In this document: positions 40,318-49,546 of the stretch, one piece after another
Position numbering within the stretch: position 1 is the first letter of the stretch
Layout: every line of letters starts with the position of its first letter
From: Caulobacteraceae bacterium
GTDB lineage: Bacteria > Pseudomonadota > Alphaproteobacteria > Caulobacterales > Caulobacteraceae
NCBI GenBank assembly: GCA_019247715.1
Contig: JAFBAO010000101.1
Span: 52,635 to 116,634, forward strand
Reading direction: 5' to 3'
Length of the DNA stretch: 64,000 nt
Made by a program: the position numbers and the translations under genes
Notes under the pieces: model-generated
Seen by the model: the letters and a program-made list of their open reading frames with translations, nothing else
Told to the model about the DNA's origin: nothing
Database searches by the model: none

Positions 40318-41702
40318 GCGGCGACCCAGTCGCCGTGGAAGCCGTAGGGGATGCGGCGGGGGAGCTTGGCGACGCCGATAGGGCCGGCGGCCATGTCCCG
40401 GGCCTCGAAGATCACGAAGTCGCTGCGGTCCTCGGCGCCGCGATAGACGATGGCCGCGACCCAGCCGTCTCCTTCGGGGCTGTCCGGCGCGCGGGGGATG
40501 AAAACCGGCTCTCCAGGCGTGTCGCCCTCGGCGAAGAGGTAGTCGGTCCGCCGCCCGCTCGTCCGGTCGAAGTGGGCGAGGGTGTCGAAGCGGGCGGGGT
40601 CGGTCCCGCGCGTGTTGCCGGCGAACCAGCCGTGCCGATAGTCGAGGCCCGCCCGGCGCGGATCGAGCCTGGGGAACTCCCCGGCGAGATCGTCGATCCG
40701 CTCGCGCTTCACCTGGTTCGAGGCGGAGGCGAGGTCGAAGGTCCAGCGGGTAAGGTGCGCCGGTCCGCCTTCGGCGGGCTTGCCCTCGAGCGTGGGGAAG
40801 AGCGGGGCGACCGGGAACTCCATGACGTCGGCGATGATCCTCTCGCCCTCCTCCCAGGCGTTCATCACATGGAAGACGAAGACCGGATCGGTGGCGAACC
40901 AGCGGATCGTGTCGACGCTCGCGTCCCGGGCCATGACGCCGATATGCGAGCCCTTGTCCGGCTCCCAGGCGAGCGGCGGCTGGCCTCTCATGGCCCGCTC
41001 GAGGCTGGCGGTGAGCGGCAGGACCGGAAAGAGAGCGTGCCGGCGGGTGACCATGAAGTCGTGGACCATGGCGGCGAACGGCGCCTGGAACGTGTCGCGA
41101 CGCTTGACCTGGCCGTCGGCGCCGGTGATCCCGAACGCCATCACGTCGTTCAGAGGCAGCTCGCCTGCCGCGTAGGCGAACCAGACCATCTCGCCGGTCT
41201 CGGGGTCGATCTTCGGGTGGGCCGTGACCTTCCCGCGGTAGTCCTCGGCGTAGCCGAGGGATTCGAGGCTCCGCGGGTCCATCCGGAACGGCTTGTGGCC
41301 CTCCTCGAGGGCGAGCAGGCGCCCGCCGTGCCACAGGATGCTGGTGTTGGCCACGCCCGAGTCCTTGCCGATCACCGAGGGATCGGAGGTCAGCGGATTG
41401 CCGAAGATCCCGAACAGCGAATGCCCGGCGGCGTGCTCTGTCATCCACTTGGGGGTGCGGACCCACCGGTTGCGGTAGCGGACCTTGCCGCCCTCGACGA
41501 AGAAGGCGTGGACCATGCCGTCGCCGGCGAACCAGTGGTAGGCGTCGCGCGGCGGAAACTGGGGGTCGGGGCCGTTGCGGTAGAAGGCGCCGGCCAGGTC
41601 GGCCGGAAATTCGCCGGCCACCTCCAGTGCGTAATCGTCCTCGCTGCGAATGGGAGCGAAGTTGCCGGCAAGGTAGGGGTTGTCGGGGCGGGATCCATCC
41701 AT
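40314..41702 (-). CDS. Carotenoid oxygenase family protein (lignostilbene/carotenoid cleavage dioxygenase)
   Basis: A 462-residue non-heme iron dioxygenase of the RPE65/CCD family starting MDGSRPDNPYLAGNFAPI. Four His-containing blocks that normally hold Fe(II) are present: KVTAHPKIDP, MVHDFMVT, FVFHVMNAW and YGFHGDW near the C-terminus. FAGDGMVHAFF is a further family signature. It cleaves conjugated double bonds in apocarotenoids or stilbene-type lignin fragments; which one is unknown. ATG 41702 was preferred over 41756. The TAG stop is inside repeat copy B. Confidence 0.9.
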   Translation of the reverse strand: MDGSRPDNPYLAGNFAPIRSEDDYALEVAGEFPADLAGAFYRNGPDPQFPPRDAYHWFAGDGMVHAFFVEGGKVRYRNRWVRTPKWMTEHAAGHSLFGIFGNPLTSDPSVIGKDSGVANTSILWHGGRLLALEEGHKPFRMDPRSLESLGYAEDYRGKVTAHPKIDPETGEMVWFAYAAGELPLNDVMAFGITGADGQVKRRDTFQAPFAAMVHDFMVTRRHALFPVLPLTASLERAMRGQPPLAWEPDKGSHIGVMARDASVDTIRWFATDPVFVFHVMNAWEEGERIIADVMEFPVAPLFPTLEGKPAEGGPAHLTRWTFDLASASNQVKRERIDDLAGEFPRLDPRRAGLDYRHGWFAGNTRGTDPARFDTLAHFDRTSGRRTDYLFAEGDTPGEPVFIPRAPDSPEGDGWVAAIVYRGAEDRSDFVIFEARDMAAGPIGVAKLPRRIPYGFHGDWVAA

Positions 41703-41917
41703 CGCCAGGATTTGGGCCGCCGCGGGGGCGCAGGCAAGGGCGCCCCTGGCGCGCAAGATCGGCGCCTTTCAGGATTCGGCTTGACGCAACCGAGCTGGAT
41801 GCGGCCGACTGCGTCACCGTCGCGAAAAAGGGGCGTGCATGTCGAGCAGGCATCTGATCGATCCGGAGCTCGAGTCGTTGATCGCGCTCACGGCCGACCT
41901 CAAAGCCTTCGCCCTTG

Positions 41918-42775
41918 ATGGAGGCGGTGCTGGCCCGGCCGTCGCCCACGTCCGAGAAGGTGGAGACGCGCGAGGTGCGGGCGCCGGCGCCGGCGGGCGC
42001 GCCCGACGTGCGGGCCTTGCTCCACACGCCCCGCCATTCGACCGCGCCGCGGCCGGCGGTCCTCCACATTCACGGCGGCGGCTACGTGATGGGCGCGCCG
42101 GAAATGGGCGCCGAGCATCACATCCAATACGCAGAGGATTTCGGGACGGTCGTGCTCTCGGTGGATTATCGCCTGGCGCCGGCGACCAAGCACCCCGGTC
42201 CGCTGGAGGATTGCTATGCGGCCCTCGCCTGGCTCTACGCGCAGGCGGACGAGCTGGGCGTGGACCGGCGGCGGATCATCGTCAGCGGCGAGAGCGCCGG
42301 CGGCGGCCTCGCCGCGGCGCTCGCCCTCCTGGCCCGCGACCGCAAGGAATACGCGCTGGCCTTCCAGCACCTGATCTACCCGATGATCGACGACCGCACC
42401 GTGACCCGGCCCGCGCCCTCGCCCTATTCGGGCGAGTTCATCTGGACGCGCGCCGCCAACCTCCACGGCTGGAGCTCGCTGCTGGACTGCGAGCCAGGCG
42501 CGGACGGGGTTTCCTGTTACGCCGCCGCGGCCCGGGCCGAGGACCTTTCGGGCTTGCCGCCGACCTACATCGCCTGCGGTGCGCTGGATCTCTTCATCGA
42601 AGAGAACCTGGAATATGCCCGCCGGCTGATTCTGGCCGGCGTGCCGACCGAATTGCACGTCTATCCGGGGGCGCCGCACGGCTTCCCCATGGTTGCCGAC
42701 GCCAAGGTGGCGCGGCAGGCCGAGCGCGACTCCCTCGAGGCGCTCGGCCGGGCCCTGGCGCGCCCGAGCGACTGA
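41918..42775 (+). CDS. Alpha/beta hydrolase (hormone-sensitive lipase family); N-terminus probably frameshifted
   Basis: The conserved body has the HSL oxyanion motif HIHGGGYVMG, the nucleophile elbow VSGESAGGG, the acid region in YIACGALDLFIEEN and the catalytic His in GAPHGFPMV. The body frame starts at ATG 41918 or TTG 41915, neither with a ribosome site. In another frame, 41839-41910 encodes SSRHLIDPELESLIAL, which looks like the normal N-terminus of this family and has AAAGGGG before its ATG. One base deleted or inserted near 41905-41917 would join the two. The gene is therefore a frameshifted gene, a sequencing error, or one expressed from a weak internal start. Confidence 0.82.
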   Translation: MEAVLARPSPTSEKVETREVRAPAPAGAPDVRALLHTPRHSTAPRPAVLHIHGGGYVMGAPEMGAEHHIQYAEDFGTVVLSVDYRLAPATKHPGPLEDCYAALAWLYAQADELGVDRRRIIVSGESAGGGLAAALALLARDRKEYALAFQHLIYPMIDDRTVTRPAPSPYSGEFIWTRAANLHGWSSLLDCEPGADGVSCYAAAARAEDLSGLPPTYIACGALDLFIEENLEYARRLILAGVPTELHVYPGAPHGFPMVADAKVARQAERDSLEALGRALARPSD

Positions 42776-42858
42776 GGGCTGTGGCCGCCCGCCAATGGTT
42801 ACGGAACGGCGTTCTCGGGGTGTAGAACGCCTCCGGTGAGGACTGGAGGGACGGCGCC

Positions 42859-43803
42859 ATGCGCGTGGTGATGATGATCGAAGGCCAGGAGGGCGTGACT
42901 TGGCCGCAGTGGGTGGCGTTGGCCGAGGCGGCCGAGGCCGCGAAGCTCGAAGGGCTCTTCCGTTCCGACCACTACGCCATGATCCACGGCTTCCCAGGCG
43001 GCTCGCTGGACGCCTGGACGACGCTGGCCGCGCTCGCTCCGCTGACCCGCACGCTGCGGCTCGGAACCATGGTCTCACCGGTGACCTTCCGCCATCCGAG
43101 CCTCATCGCGCACATCGTGGCCTCGGTGGACCACATCTCCCAGGGCCGGGCGGAGCTCGGGCTCGGGACCGGATGGTTCGAGCGCGAGCACGTCCAGAAC
43201 GGCTTCCCCTTCCCGCCCATGGGGGAGCGCACGCGGCTGCTCGCCGAGCAGGTGGAGATCGTCATGCGAAGCTGGCGCGAGGACGCATTCGACCATGAGG
43301 GGCGCGCGTACGCGCTGAAGGGGCAGCAGTTCCTGCCGAAGCCGGTGCAAAAGCCCAACCCACCGCTCATTCTGGGCGGCCGTGCGGGCCCTAAGTCGGC
43401 GGCGCTGGCGGCAAAATATGCAAGCGAATACAACGCCTTAAACGCCAGTCCGGAAGACGCGGCGCGCTGCCGGGCGGACCTCGACGCCGCCTGCCTCGCG
43501 GTGGGCCGCGATCCGAAAAGCCTCGTCCAATCGACGGTGGTCACCCCGGTGCTCGGCGAGAGCGAGCGGGACGCCCAGGCGCGGGCGGACCGGTTGCTCG
43601 CGCGCATGGCGCCCGCTGGGCCGAGGCGCGCGGTGATCGAAGGCGGCCGGACCCGGGGGATGGTCGGATCGGTGGCGACCGTCGCCGAGCGGATCCGCGC
43701 ATTCGAGGTCAAGGGGGTCTCGCGGCTCTTCGTCCAGAATTTCGAGTTCGGCGATCTGAGCTCGGTGGCGCTGATCGGGGCGTTGGCGAAGGCCCTCGCC
43801 TGA
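42859..43803 (+). CDS. LLM class flavin/F420-dependent oxidoreductase
   Basis: A 314-residue luciferase-like TIM barrel starting [20 protein letters not shown] with GGAGGGA upstream. Family blocks are [44 protein letters not shown] and [20 protein letters not shown]. It is of the type annotated as F420-dependent, although alphaproteobacteria usually use FMN. It precedes an SDR gene on the same strand by 58 bp, so co-expression is plausible. Confidence 0.87.
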   Translation: MRVVMMIEGQEGVTWPQWVALAEAAEAAKLEGLFRSDHYAMIHGFPGGSLDAWTTLAALAPLTRTLRLGTMVSPVTFRHPSLIAHIVASVDHISQGRAELGLGTGWFEREHVQNGFPFPPMGERTRLLAEQVEIVMRSWREDAFDHEGRAYALKGQQFLPKPVQKPNPPLILGGRAGPKSAALAAKYASEYNALNASPEDAARCRADLDAACLAVGRDPKSLVQSTVVTPVLGESERDAQARADRLLARMAPAGPRRAVIEGGRTRGMVGSVATVAERIRAFEVKGVSRLFVQNFEFGDLSSVALIGALAKALA

Positions 43804-43861
43804 CGGGCGCGCTGCATTCGCAAGGAGCCGCGGCGGAAGGCCGCGGCGTTGGGAGGATGGA

Positions 43862-44638
43862 ATGAACGAGCTTTTCGAGGCGCGGCTGCTGAACGGGCGC
43901 GCTGCCATCGTCACCGGGGCCGGCAGCGGCATGGGGCGGGCGACGGCCCGGATCCTGGCGGCGGTGGGGGCCGAGGTCGCGGTGGTCGACATCAACGGCT
44001 CCGCCGCCGAGGGGGTGGCCGCGGAGATCCGCGCCGCCGGCGGCCGGGCGCGGGCCTGGATGTTGGACATCTCCGACCCGGCCGCGGTCGGCCGGGTTGT
44101 GGAAGAGATCGCCGCGGCGTTCGGAAGGCTCGACGTGCTGGTGAACAACGCCGGCGTCTCGACCCGGGTCGGGATCGATGATCCGTCCTATGCGGAACTC
44201 TGGGACCGGGCGGTCTCGGTCATGCTCACCGGGACACAGCTGATGACCCGCGCCGCCTTGCCGCACCTTCGCAGGTCGGACGCGGCGCGGATCGTCAACA
44301 TCGCCTCCACCGAAGCGCTCGGGGCCACCGCCGGCATCAGCCCCTACTCGGCGGCCAAGGCCGGGATCACCGGCTTCAGCCGCTCGCTGGCGGTCGAACT
44401 GGGCCGCGAGGGGATCACCGTCAACTGCATCTGCCCTGGCCCCATCCGCACCGGCATGACCGCCCGCATCCCCGAGGAAGACAAGCAGGTCTACGCCAAG
44501 CGCCGCACGTCGCTCGGCCGCTACGGCGAACCGGAGGAGGTGGCGCACATCACGGTCAGCCTCTGCATGCCGGCCGCCTCTTTCATCACCGGCGCGACGA
44601 TCCCGGTGGACGGGGGGCTGATGGTGCGCAACGCCTAA
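43862..44638 (+). CDS. SDR family NAD(P)-dependent oxidoreductase
   Basis: A 258-residue classical short-chain dehydrogenase. The cofactor motif is [12 protein letters not shown] (residues about 18-29), then NNAGVS, the catalytic Ser in [13 protein letters not shown] for Tyr and Lys, and a C-terminal [12 protein letters not shown]. An Asp at the end of beta-2 ([11 protein letters not shown]) suggests NAD rather than NADP. It belongs with the LLM oxidoreductase upstream and is convergent with the acyl-CoA synthetase gene, 5 bp away. Confidence 0.88.
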   Translation: MNELFEARLLNGRAAIVTGAGSGMGRATARILAAVGAEVAVVDINGSAAEGVAAEIRAAGGRARAWMLDISDPAAVGRVVEEIAAAFGRLDVLVNNAGVSTRVGIDDPSYAELWDRAVSVMLTGTQLMTRAALPHLRRSDAARIVNIASTEALGATAGISPYSAAKAGITGFSRSLAVELGREGITVNCICPGPIRTGMTARIPEEDKQVYAKRRTSLGRYGEPEEVAHITVSLCMPAASFITGATIPVDGGLMVRNA

Positions 44639-44643
44639 GGCGG

Positions 44644-46377
44644 CTAGGCCTCTGCGCTTTCGGCCTGCACACGCGCGGCCAGCAAGGGGATGAGGTCGGG
44701 CTTGCGGATCTTGCCGGACCCGGTCACCGGGAATTCCTCCGGCTCGAGCGCGAAGATCCGGCGCGGCACCTTGAAGGAGGAAAGCCGGCTCTTCAACGCC
44801 TCGCGGATCTCGGCCTCGTCGAAGCTCTGCGAGCGGCGGACCTGCACGGCCGCCGCCAGCATGAGGCCGTCCGCCGCCGGCAGGCCGACCACCGCGGAGC
44901 GCTCGATCTGATCGAGGGTGTTGAGGGTGTTCTCGACCTCGGCAGGTGCGACGTTGGCGCCGTGGATCTTCAGCATCTCGCCAAGCCGGTGGCTGAAGAC
45001 GAAGAAGCCGTCGTCGTCGAACGAGCCCGCATCGCCGGTGGCGTAGAAGCCGTCGGGAGTGAAGACCTCGGCCGGCTCGCGCTTGTAGAGGCCCTGCATC
45101 AGGCTGTAGCCGCGCACCAGCGCCTCGCCCACCTGGTTCGGCCCGAGCGTCTCGCGGGTGACCTCATCGACGATCTTGAGGGTGATCCCCGGAAGCGGCC
45201 GCCCACAGGCGCCCGTCTGATGCGGCTCCAGGAACTGGTCCGCCGGCAGCATGGTGTGGGCGCTCACCGTCTCGGTCATGCCGTAGGAGCGGCAGATCAG
45301 CGGGTCCGGGATCGGCGTCGGCGCGGGGGTCCGGCGCGCCCGTTCCGGGTTCAGGAACCGCGGCCCGCTGTCGGCGATGGCGGCGATGGCGGCGGTGTCG
45401 TTGGTGAGCCGGAAGACCTGGTAGCCCGCCGCCGCCATGGCCGGATCGAGCCTGACCGCCCGAAGCCACCCGGCCTCCCCGCAGAGCGCCGTCGCCCCCT
45501 CCGTCTCGATCAGCCGGATCACCGTCTCGGCGCTCTGGTCTTCCGGAAAGATCAGGGTGCAGCCCGACATGAGGTTGTGAAAGAAGGTGGCCGCCAAGCC
45601 GGCGACCCAGAAGAGCGGCCGCGGCGAGATCATCCGGTCGGACCCGTCGAGGCCCCAGAAGCGGCCCACCTTCTGCCAGCTGTGCCGGATGACGGCGCCG
45701 TGGCTGTGAACCACGCCCTTGGGCTGGGCGGTGCTGCCGGAGGTGTGGATCATGCAGAACAGGTCCGCGGGGACCACGCTCGCCTCGACCGCGGCGAGGA
45801 AGGCCGCGTCGATCCGGGGCTTGGCGGCCGCCGCGGCGGCCAGCGCCGCCGGCGCCTCCCGAGCCCAGGGGCGGTCGCACCGGCCGAACACCAGGATGCT
45901 GCGAAGGTAGGGCGCTTCGGGAAGGACGAGATCGCCGGTCGCCTGCGCCGAAAGCGAGGGCAGGGCCTGCTCGAGCCGGGCGAGATAGTCGTGCCTCAGG
46001 TAGCGATCGGCGGTGATCAGCAGCTGGATGTCGGCGTGGTTGAGCACCCAGGCCAGTTCCGGGGCCTGGTAGAGGGTGCTGAGCGGCGCGACCAGCGCGC
46101 CGATCCGGGCCACCGCCATGAAGGCGACGGTGAACTCGAGCCCGTTGGGCATGAGCAAGGCCACCCGCGCGCCCTTGCCGAGGCCCATGGCGAGGAGCCC
46201 CCGCGCCATCGCCGCCGAGCGCGCCTCCAGCTCGCGATAGCTCATCGCCTCGCCGTGCGAAATCTGCGCCTGGCGATCGCCGTACCACTCGGCGATCTGA
46301 TGCAGCATGGCCGGGATCGTCGGCGCGAACGGAGGAGCCTCGGGCTCGGCGCCGCCTGATGCTTCGGCTAACTCCAT
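44644..46377 (-). CDS. AMP-dependent synthetase / acyl-CoA ligase family protein
   Basis: A 577-residue adenylate-forming enzyme that activates a carboxylic acid to its CoA thioester. The P-loop-like motif is IHTSGSTAQPKGVVHSHG, with SYGMTETVSAH, FYATGDAGSFDDDGFF and the C-terminal catalytic lysine block TGSGKIRKPDL. ATG 46377 was chosen for its strong GGGGAGGAG; an earlier start at 46419 is possible. The stop codon also lies in a CTAG, but no repeat element follows here. It probably acts with the neighbouring SDR and cyclase genes. Confidence 0.88.
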   Translation of the reverse strand: MELAEASGGAEPEAPPFAPTIPAMLHQIAEWYGDRQAQISHGEAMSYRELEARSAAMARGLLAMGLGKGARVALLMPNGLEFTVAFMAVARIGALVAPLSTLYQAPELAWVLNHADIQLLITADRYLRHDYLARLEQALPSLSAQATGDLVLPEAPYLRSILVFGRCDRPWAREAPAALAAAAAAKPRIDAAFLAAVEASVVPADLFCMIHTSGSTAQPKGVVHSHGAVIRHSWQKVGRFWGLDGSDRMISPRPLFWVAGLAATFFHNLMSGCTLIFPEDQSAETVIRLIETEGATALCGEAGWLRAVRLDPAMAAAGYQVFRLTNDTAAIAAIADSGPRFLNPERARRTPAPTPIPDPLICRSYGMTETVSAHTMLPADQFLEPHQTGACGRPLPGITLKIVDEVTRETLGPNQVGEALVRGYSLMQGLYKREPAEVFTPDGFYATGDAGSFDDDGFFVFSHRLGEMLKIHGANVAPAEVENTLNTLDQIERSAVVGLPAADGLMLAAAVQVRRSQSFDEAEIREALKSRLSSFKVPRRIFALEPEEFPVTGSGKIRKPDLIPLLAARVQAESAEA

Positions 46378-46463
46378 GACTCCTCCCCGGGGCGCCGCTG
46401 CGCCCATCGCGGCCATCAAGTCGGCGGCCGGGCCGGAGTCAAGCGGACGGGCGTGCGTCAGGG

Positions 46464-47528
46464 CTACACCGTCGCCACCGGCGCAGGCGGGCTGCCCACC
46501 GCGCCCGGTAGGCGCAGGGGCGGGGCGGTCAGCAGGAAGCGGAAGCGCCCGTGAGCGCCAAGCCAGTCAGCGAGATCGCTTAGCAGGAACAACTCGCCGA
46601 GGTGGATGCCGAGCTTGAACAGGCAATGTTCGTGAAGCCCCAGCCTGGCGCGCGGTGCGTGGTCGTGTCCTGCGGCCGCTCCCGGAGCGGGGGTGTCGAC
46701 GAACTCCACAGCGTAACAGTCGGAGATCAGCACCGCCAGGCCGCTGTCGGTGACCCAGCGGAGCAGCTTCCGGTCGCTTCCGTCGAGCCCGACGCAGGCG
46801 CCGTGCAGCGCCTCCGCGGTGGGGTCCTTGTGCATCCCGAGGACGACCCGATCGAAGCCGGTGCGCAGGCAGACCATGTCGCCCTCCTCCACCTCGACCT
46901 GGTCGGCCTCGAGGATGCGCATCAACTCCTCGTAGCCCACCGCCCGGTGGGCGCGCCCGCAGTGCTTTTCGAGGTCGATCATCACACCGCGGCCCTGGAC
47001 GCAGGCCTCGGCCATGTTCTCGATTCCGAGCGCCCGCGCGCCGGGGGCGTCGCAGTCGACCGGGGTGTTCTTCAGGTAGTCGAAGGGTCCGACGACGTCC
47101 TCGCCGCCGCGGTAGCCGTTGTAGTAGCGGACCTCCGCCTCGCCGTCGCCGTCGGCGTCGAAGAGGGAGCCGACGTGGGCCAGGCTGTCCCACTGGGTCG
47201 AATACTGGAGGCACAGGGCGACGGCGTCGTCGCAGACCACGTCGGTGTGCAGCGGGTTCTGTAGTCGGGCGGGGCGGTTCATGTTCGGCCCGCCGTCGCG
47301 CATCGTGGGCGAGAGCCTGGGCGGCCAGCGCGTCGGCACCAGGACCTGCCCGCCTGGATAGTCGAGCGGCAGGGAGAGGTTGAAGGTCAGGCCCTCGCGG
47401 ACCTCCTGGGCCGCCCGACGGACCCGCTCCGGGGTCAGGAGATTCAGCCGGCCGCGCTGATCGTCCGGCCCGAAGTCGCCCCAGTTCGAGCCTTCGGGGC
47501 GTCGCGTCCACCTAGGCGATCCGCTCAT
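46464..47528 (-). CDS. Cyclase family protein (kynurenine formamidase-like metal hydrolase)
   Basis: A 354-residue member of the cyclase/formamidase fold. It begins MSGSPRWTRRPEGSNWGDFG after GGGAGGAC, spaced correctly before ATG 47528. QWDSLAHVGSLFD corresponds to the family's metal-binding HxGTHxDxPxH region in the variant found in large cyclases. Other conserved parts are RGVMIDLEKH, GDMVCLRTGFDRV and LHEHCLFKLGIHLGELFLL. The substrate is unknown. It lies on the same strand and 86 bp upstream of the acyl-CoA synthetase. Confidence 0.82.
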   Translation of the reverse strand: MSGSPRWTRRPEGSNWGDFGPDDQRGRLNLLTPERVRRAAQEVREGLTFNLSLPLDYPGGQVLVPTRWPPRLSPTMRDGGPNMNRPARLQNPLHTDVVCDDAVALCLQYSTQWDSLAHVGSLFDADGDGEAEVRYYNGYRGGEDVVGPFDYLKNTPVDCDAPGARALGIENMAEACVQGRGVMIDLEKHCGRAHRAVGYEELMRILEADQVEVEEGDMVCLRTGFDRVVLGMHKDPTAEALHGACVGLDGSDRKLLRWVTDSGLAVLISDCYAVEFVDTPAPGAAAGHDHAPRARLGLHEHCLFKLGIHLGELFLLSDLADWLGAHGRFRFLLTAPPLRLPGAVGSPPAPVATV

Positions 47529-47647
47529 TCTTAGTCCTCCCGTGACCGGGTCATTGTTCGCCACACGCGCCGAGCGTTCAACCACGGCGTCCCAGCCGGC
47601 CTCGGCACGGTTTCGACGGTTCGCGCGTTAGGGCTCCGGAGGTCGCC

Positions 47648-48148
47648 GTGCTCAAGATTCACCCCACCGCCCTGCCGATCATCGCCGTTCTGCTGGGGGC
47701 GCCAGCGGCCCAGGCCGCGCCCCCGCCCCAAGCTGCGCCCGCGCCTACCTGGCTGCAGGGGGCGTTCGGGAACACGATCCTTTCCACCTATCCGGATGGC
47801 CGCACCGCCGAGCTGTGGCTGCGGCCGGGCGGCGCCTATACGGGCGAGGGCCGGCGCGGAGATCGGTCGAGCGGGACGTGGAGGGTGAAGGGAAACAAGC
47901 TTTGCCTGAAGCAGGCGCGCCCGGCGATCCTCTTCTTCAACACCTTCTGCACGCCCGTCCCGCCCTCCGGCCTGAGCGGCCGCTGGACGACCAAGGCGGT
48001 CACGGGGGAAACCGTTCGCGTGAACCTGGTGAGGGGCCGCTACGTGGGCCGCACGGGCCCGCCTTCTTCGGACCGGCGGGCGTCTTCCGTCCCGTCAGCC
48101 GGCGCCAACCTGGCCCGAACACCAGCCCCCGCGCCGTCAGGTAGTTGA
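47648..48148 (+). CDS. Small secreted protein of unknown function
   Basis: A 166-residue protein from a GTG at 47648 with CGGAGG 9 bp before it. The signal peptide is LPIIAVLLGAPAAQAA. A compact domain follows (TILSTYPDGRTAELWLRPGG, TYTGEGRRGDRSSGTWRV-like strands, then CLKQARPAILFFNTFC with two Cys). It resembles a small beta-rich periplasmic domain. The last 149 bp overlap the convergent GtrA gene; the Ser/Pro/Ala-rich tail there is probably not structured. Confidence 0.6.
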   Translation: MLKIHPTALPIIAVLLGAPAAQAAPPPQAAPAPTWLQGAFGNTILSTYPDGRTAELWLRPGGAYTGEGRRGDRSSGTWRVKGNKLCLKQARPAILFFNTFCTPVPPSGLSGRWTTKAVTGETVRVNLVRGRYVGRTGPPSSDRRASSVPSAGANLARTPAPAPSGS

Positions 48149-48506
48149 TCAGCCAGGCGCAGCTCGCGGCGGCCGAAAGCGCCGGGAACGGAGCGCTGAC
48201 CACCGGCCAGTGCAGCGAGACCAGGGTGACGAAGATCCAGTAGTTGCAGGCGTTGCCGAACCCGTTGGCGGTCATGTAGGCGAGCCACTGGGCGGGGAGG
48301 CGGCCGTGGTCGAGTCCCTTGAAGACGTGGCGCCCGTTCAGCACGAAGGTGACCTGCATCGCCACGAGGAGCGAGCCGACGCGCGCCCAGGCGGGCTCCA
48401 GGCCCGCCGCCAGCCCAAGCCAGAGGAGCATCGCGTCCACGGCGAAGCCAGCCAGGCTGACGGCGATGTGTTTCAGCGCCAGCCGCGCCTCTCCGAAGAC
48501 CGACAT
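48000..48506 (-). CDS. GtrA family membrane protein
   Basis: A 168-residue protein with four predicted membrane helices. Typical GtrA blocks are VSLAGFAVDAMLLWLGLA, VAMQVTFVLNGRHVF and the ANGFGNACNYWIFVTLV helix. GtrA proteins move undecaprenyl-linked sugars in glycan or O-antigen modification. The C-terminal 40 residues after LVFGPGWRRL are basic, proline-rich and overlap the 3' end of the convergent secreted-protein gene, so they may be a recent extension. Confidence 0.82.
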   Translation of the reverse strand: MSVFGEARLALKHIAVSLAGFAVDAMLLWLGLAAGLEPAWARVGSLLVAMQVTFVLNGRHVFKGLDHGRLPAQWLAYMTANGFGNACNYWIFVTLVSLHWPVVSAPFPALSAAASCAWLINYLTARGLVFGPGWRRLTGRKTPAGPKKAGPCGPRSGPSPGSRERFPP

Positions 48507-48608
48507 GCCGCCCTTGCGAAGCTTCCGTAACTGAACGCGCCCCGGAGCGCTCGGGTTGCCGCCCTGGGCCGTCCTGCAACCGCGTCGGAACGGCGGCGTT
48601 AGTCGGCG

Positions 48609-49538
48609 GTGGAAGCGCGTCCCGACCTCGGCCGATCCCCGCCCCGGCGATCCGAGACAGTCGCCATCCGTCGGGTGGAAGCGGTGGTCAATCCCGCCTC
48701 CGGATCGGTGGATCCCGACGCGCCGGAGGCGCTGAAGGCGATCCTCGACGCGTTCGGTGTCAGCGCGCGGGTGAACGCCCCGGACGCCAGGGATGTCCGG
48801 GCGGCGGTGGAGGCGGCGGTGGCGGCGCGGCCGGACCTGGTCGTCACCCTGGCCGGCGACGGCACGGCCAACTTGGCCGCCAGCCTCTGCGGCCCGGCCG
48901 GCCCGCTGGTGGCGCCCCTGCCGGGCGGCACCCTGAACTTCCTTCCGCGAGCGCTATATGGGAGCTTGGCCTGGCCGGAGGCGCTGAGGGCGGCGCTGAG
49001 CCGGCCCGTCGTCCGGCCGGTCTCGGGAGGCGAGGTCGGCGGCCGCAGGTTCTATTGCGCGGCCATCCTCGGATCGCCGGCGCTGTGGGCTCTCCCGCGG
49101 GAGGCGGCCCGCAGCGGCAAGCTGGCGAGGGCGTGGAAGCGCGCCGTGCTCGCCTTCCGACGCGCCTTCATGAACCACGTGCGGTTCCAACCGGCAGGGG
49201 GGCCTCCCCGGCGCGCGGTCGCCGTCAGCCTGATCTGTCCGCTCGTCTCGGCGGCGCTTCAGGAGGAGACGGCCCTGGAGGCCGCGCTGCTCGACTTTCA
49301 CGATGCGCTGGAGGCGTTGAGGCTGGCGATGAGCAACATGATCGGCGACTGGCGACGCGACCCGGCGGTCACCGTCCTTTGCTGCACGGAGGGGGTGATC
49401 TCGGCCCGGCGACCGATCCCGGCCCTGTTCGACGGGGAGATGCACATCGTCGAGCCCCCTGCGCGGATTCGATTCGTTCCCGGGGCGTTCCGCGCCCTGG
49501 CGTTCGACCCCCCGCGGGCCGAACCGGCCGCTCCCTGA
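48609..49538 (+). CDS. Diacylglycerol/lipid kinase catalytic domain protein
   Basis: A 309-residue protein related to diacylglycerol and sphingosine kinases. It has VVNPASGSV near the start, the ATP-site loop TLAGDGTANLAA and PLPGGTLNFLPRAL (the usual PxGTxNxxAR pattern). A C-terminal beta-sandwich with DGEMHIVEP replaces the usual DGE block. GTG 48609 is the longest start; shorter ones exist. It is followed 9 bp later by a metallophosphoesterase gene, and the pair may handle phospholipid head groups or lipid phosphates. Confidence 0.82.
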   Translation: MEARPDLGRSPPRRSETVAIRRVEAVVNPASGSVDPDAPEALKAILDAFGVSARVNAPDARDVRAAVEAAVAARPDLVVTLAGDGTANLAASLCGPAGPLVAPLPGGTLNFLPRALYGSLAWPEALRAALSRPVVRPVSGGEVGGRRFYCAAILGSPALWALPREAARSGKLARAWKRAVLAFRRAFMNHVRFQPAGGPPRRAVAVSLICPLVSAALQEETALEAALLDFHDALEALRLAMSNMIGDWRRDPAVTVLCCTEGVISARRPIPALFDGEMHIVEPPARIRFVPGAFRALAFDPPRAEPAAP

Positions 49539-49546
49539 GAGACGTT

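Noticed and set aside
40239..41918. 559-codon plus-strand frame opposite the carotenoid oxygenase
   Set aside because: Starts inside repeat copy B and is antisense to a gene with all four His-containing blocks.
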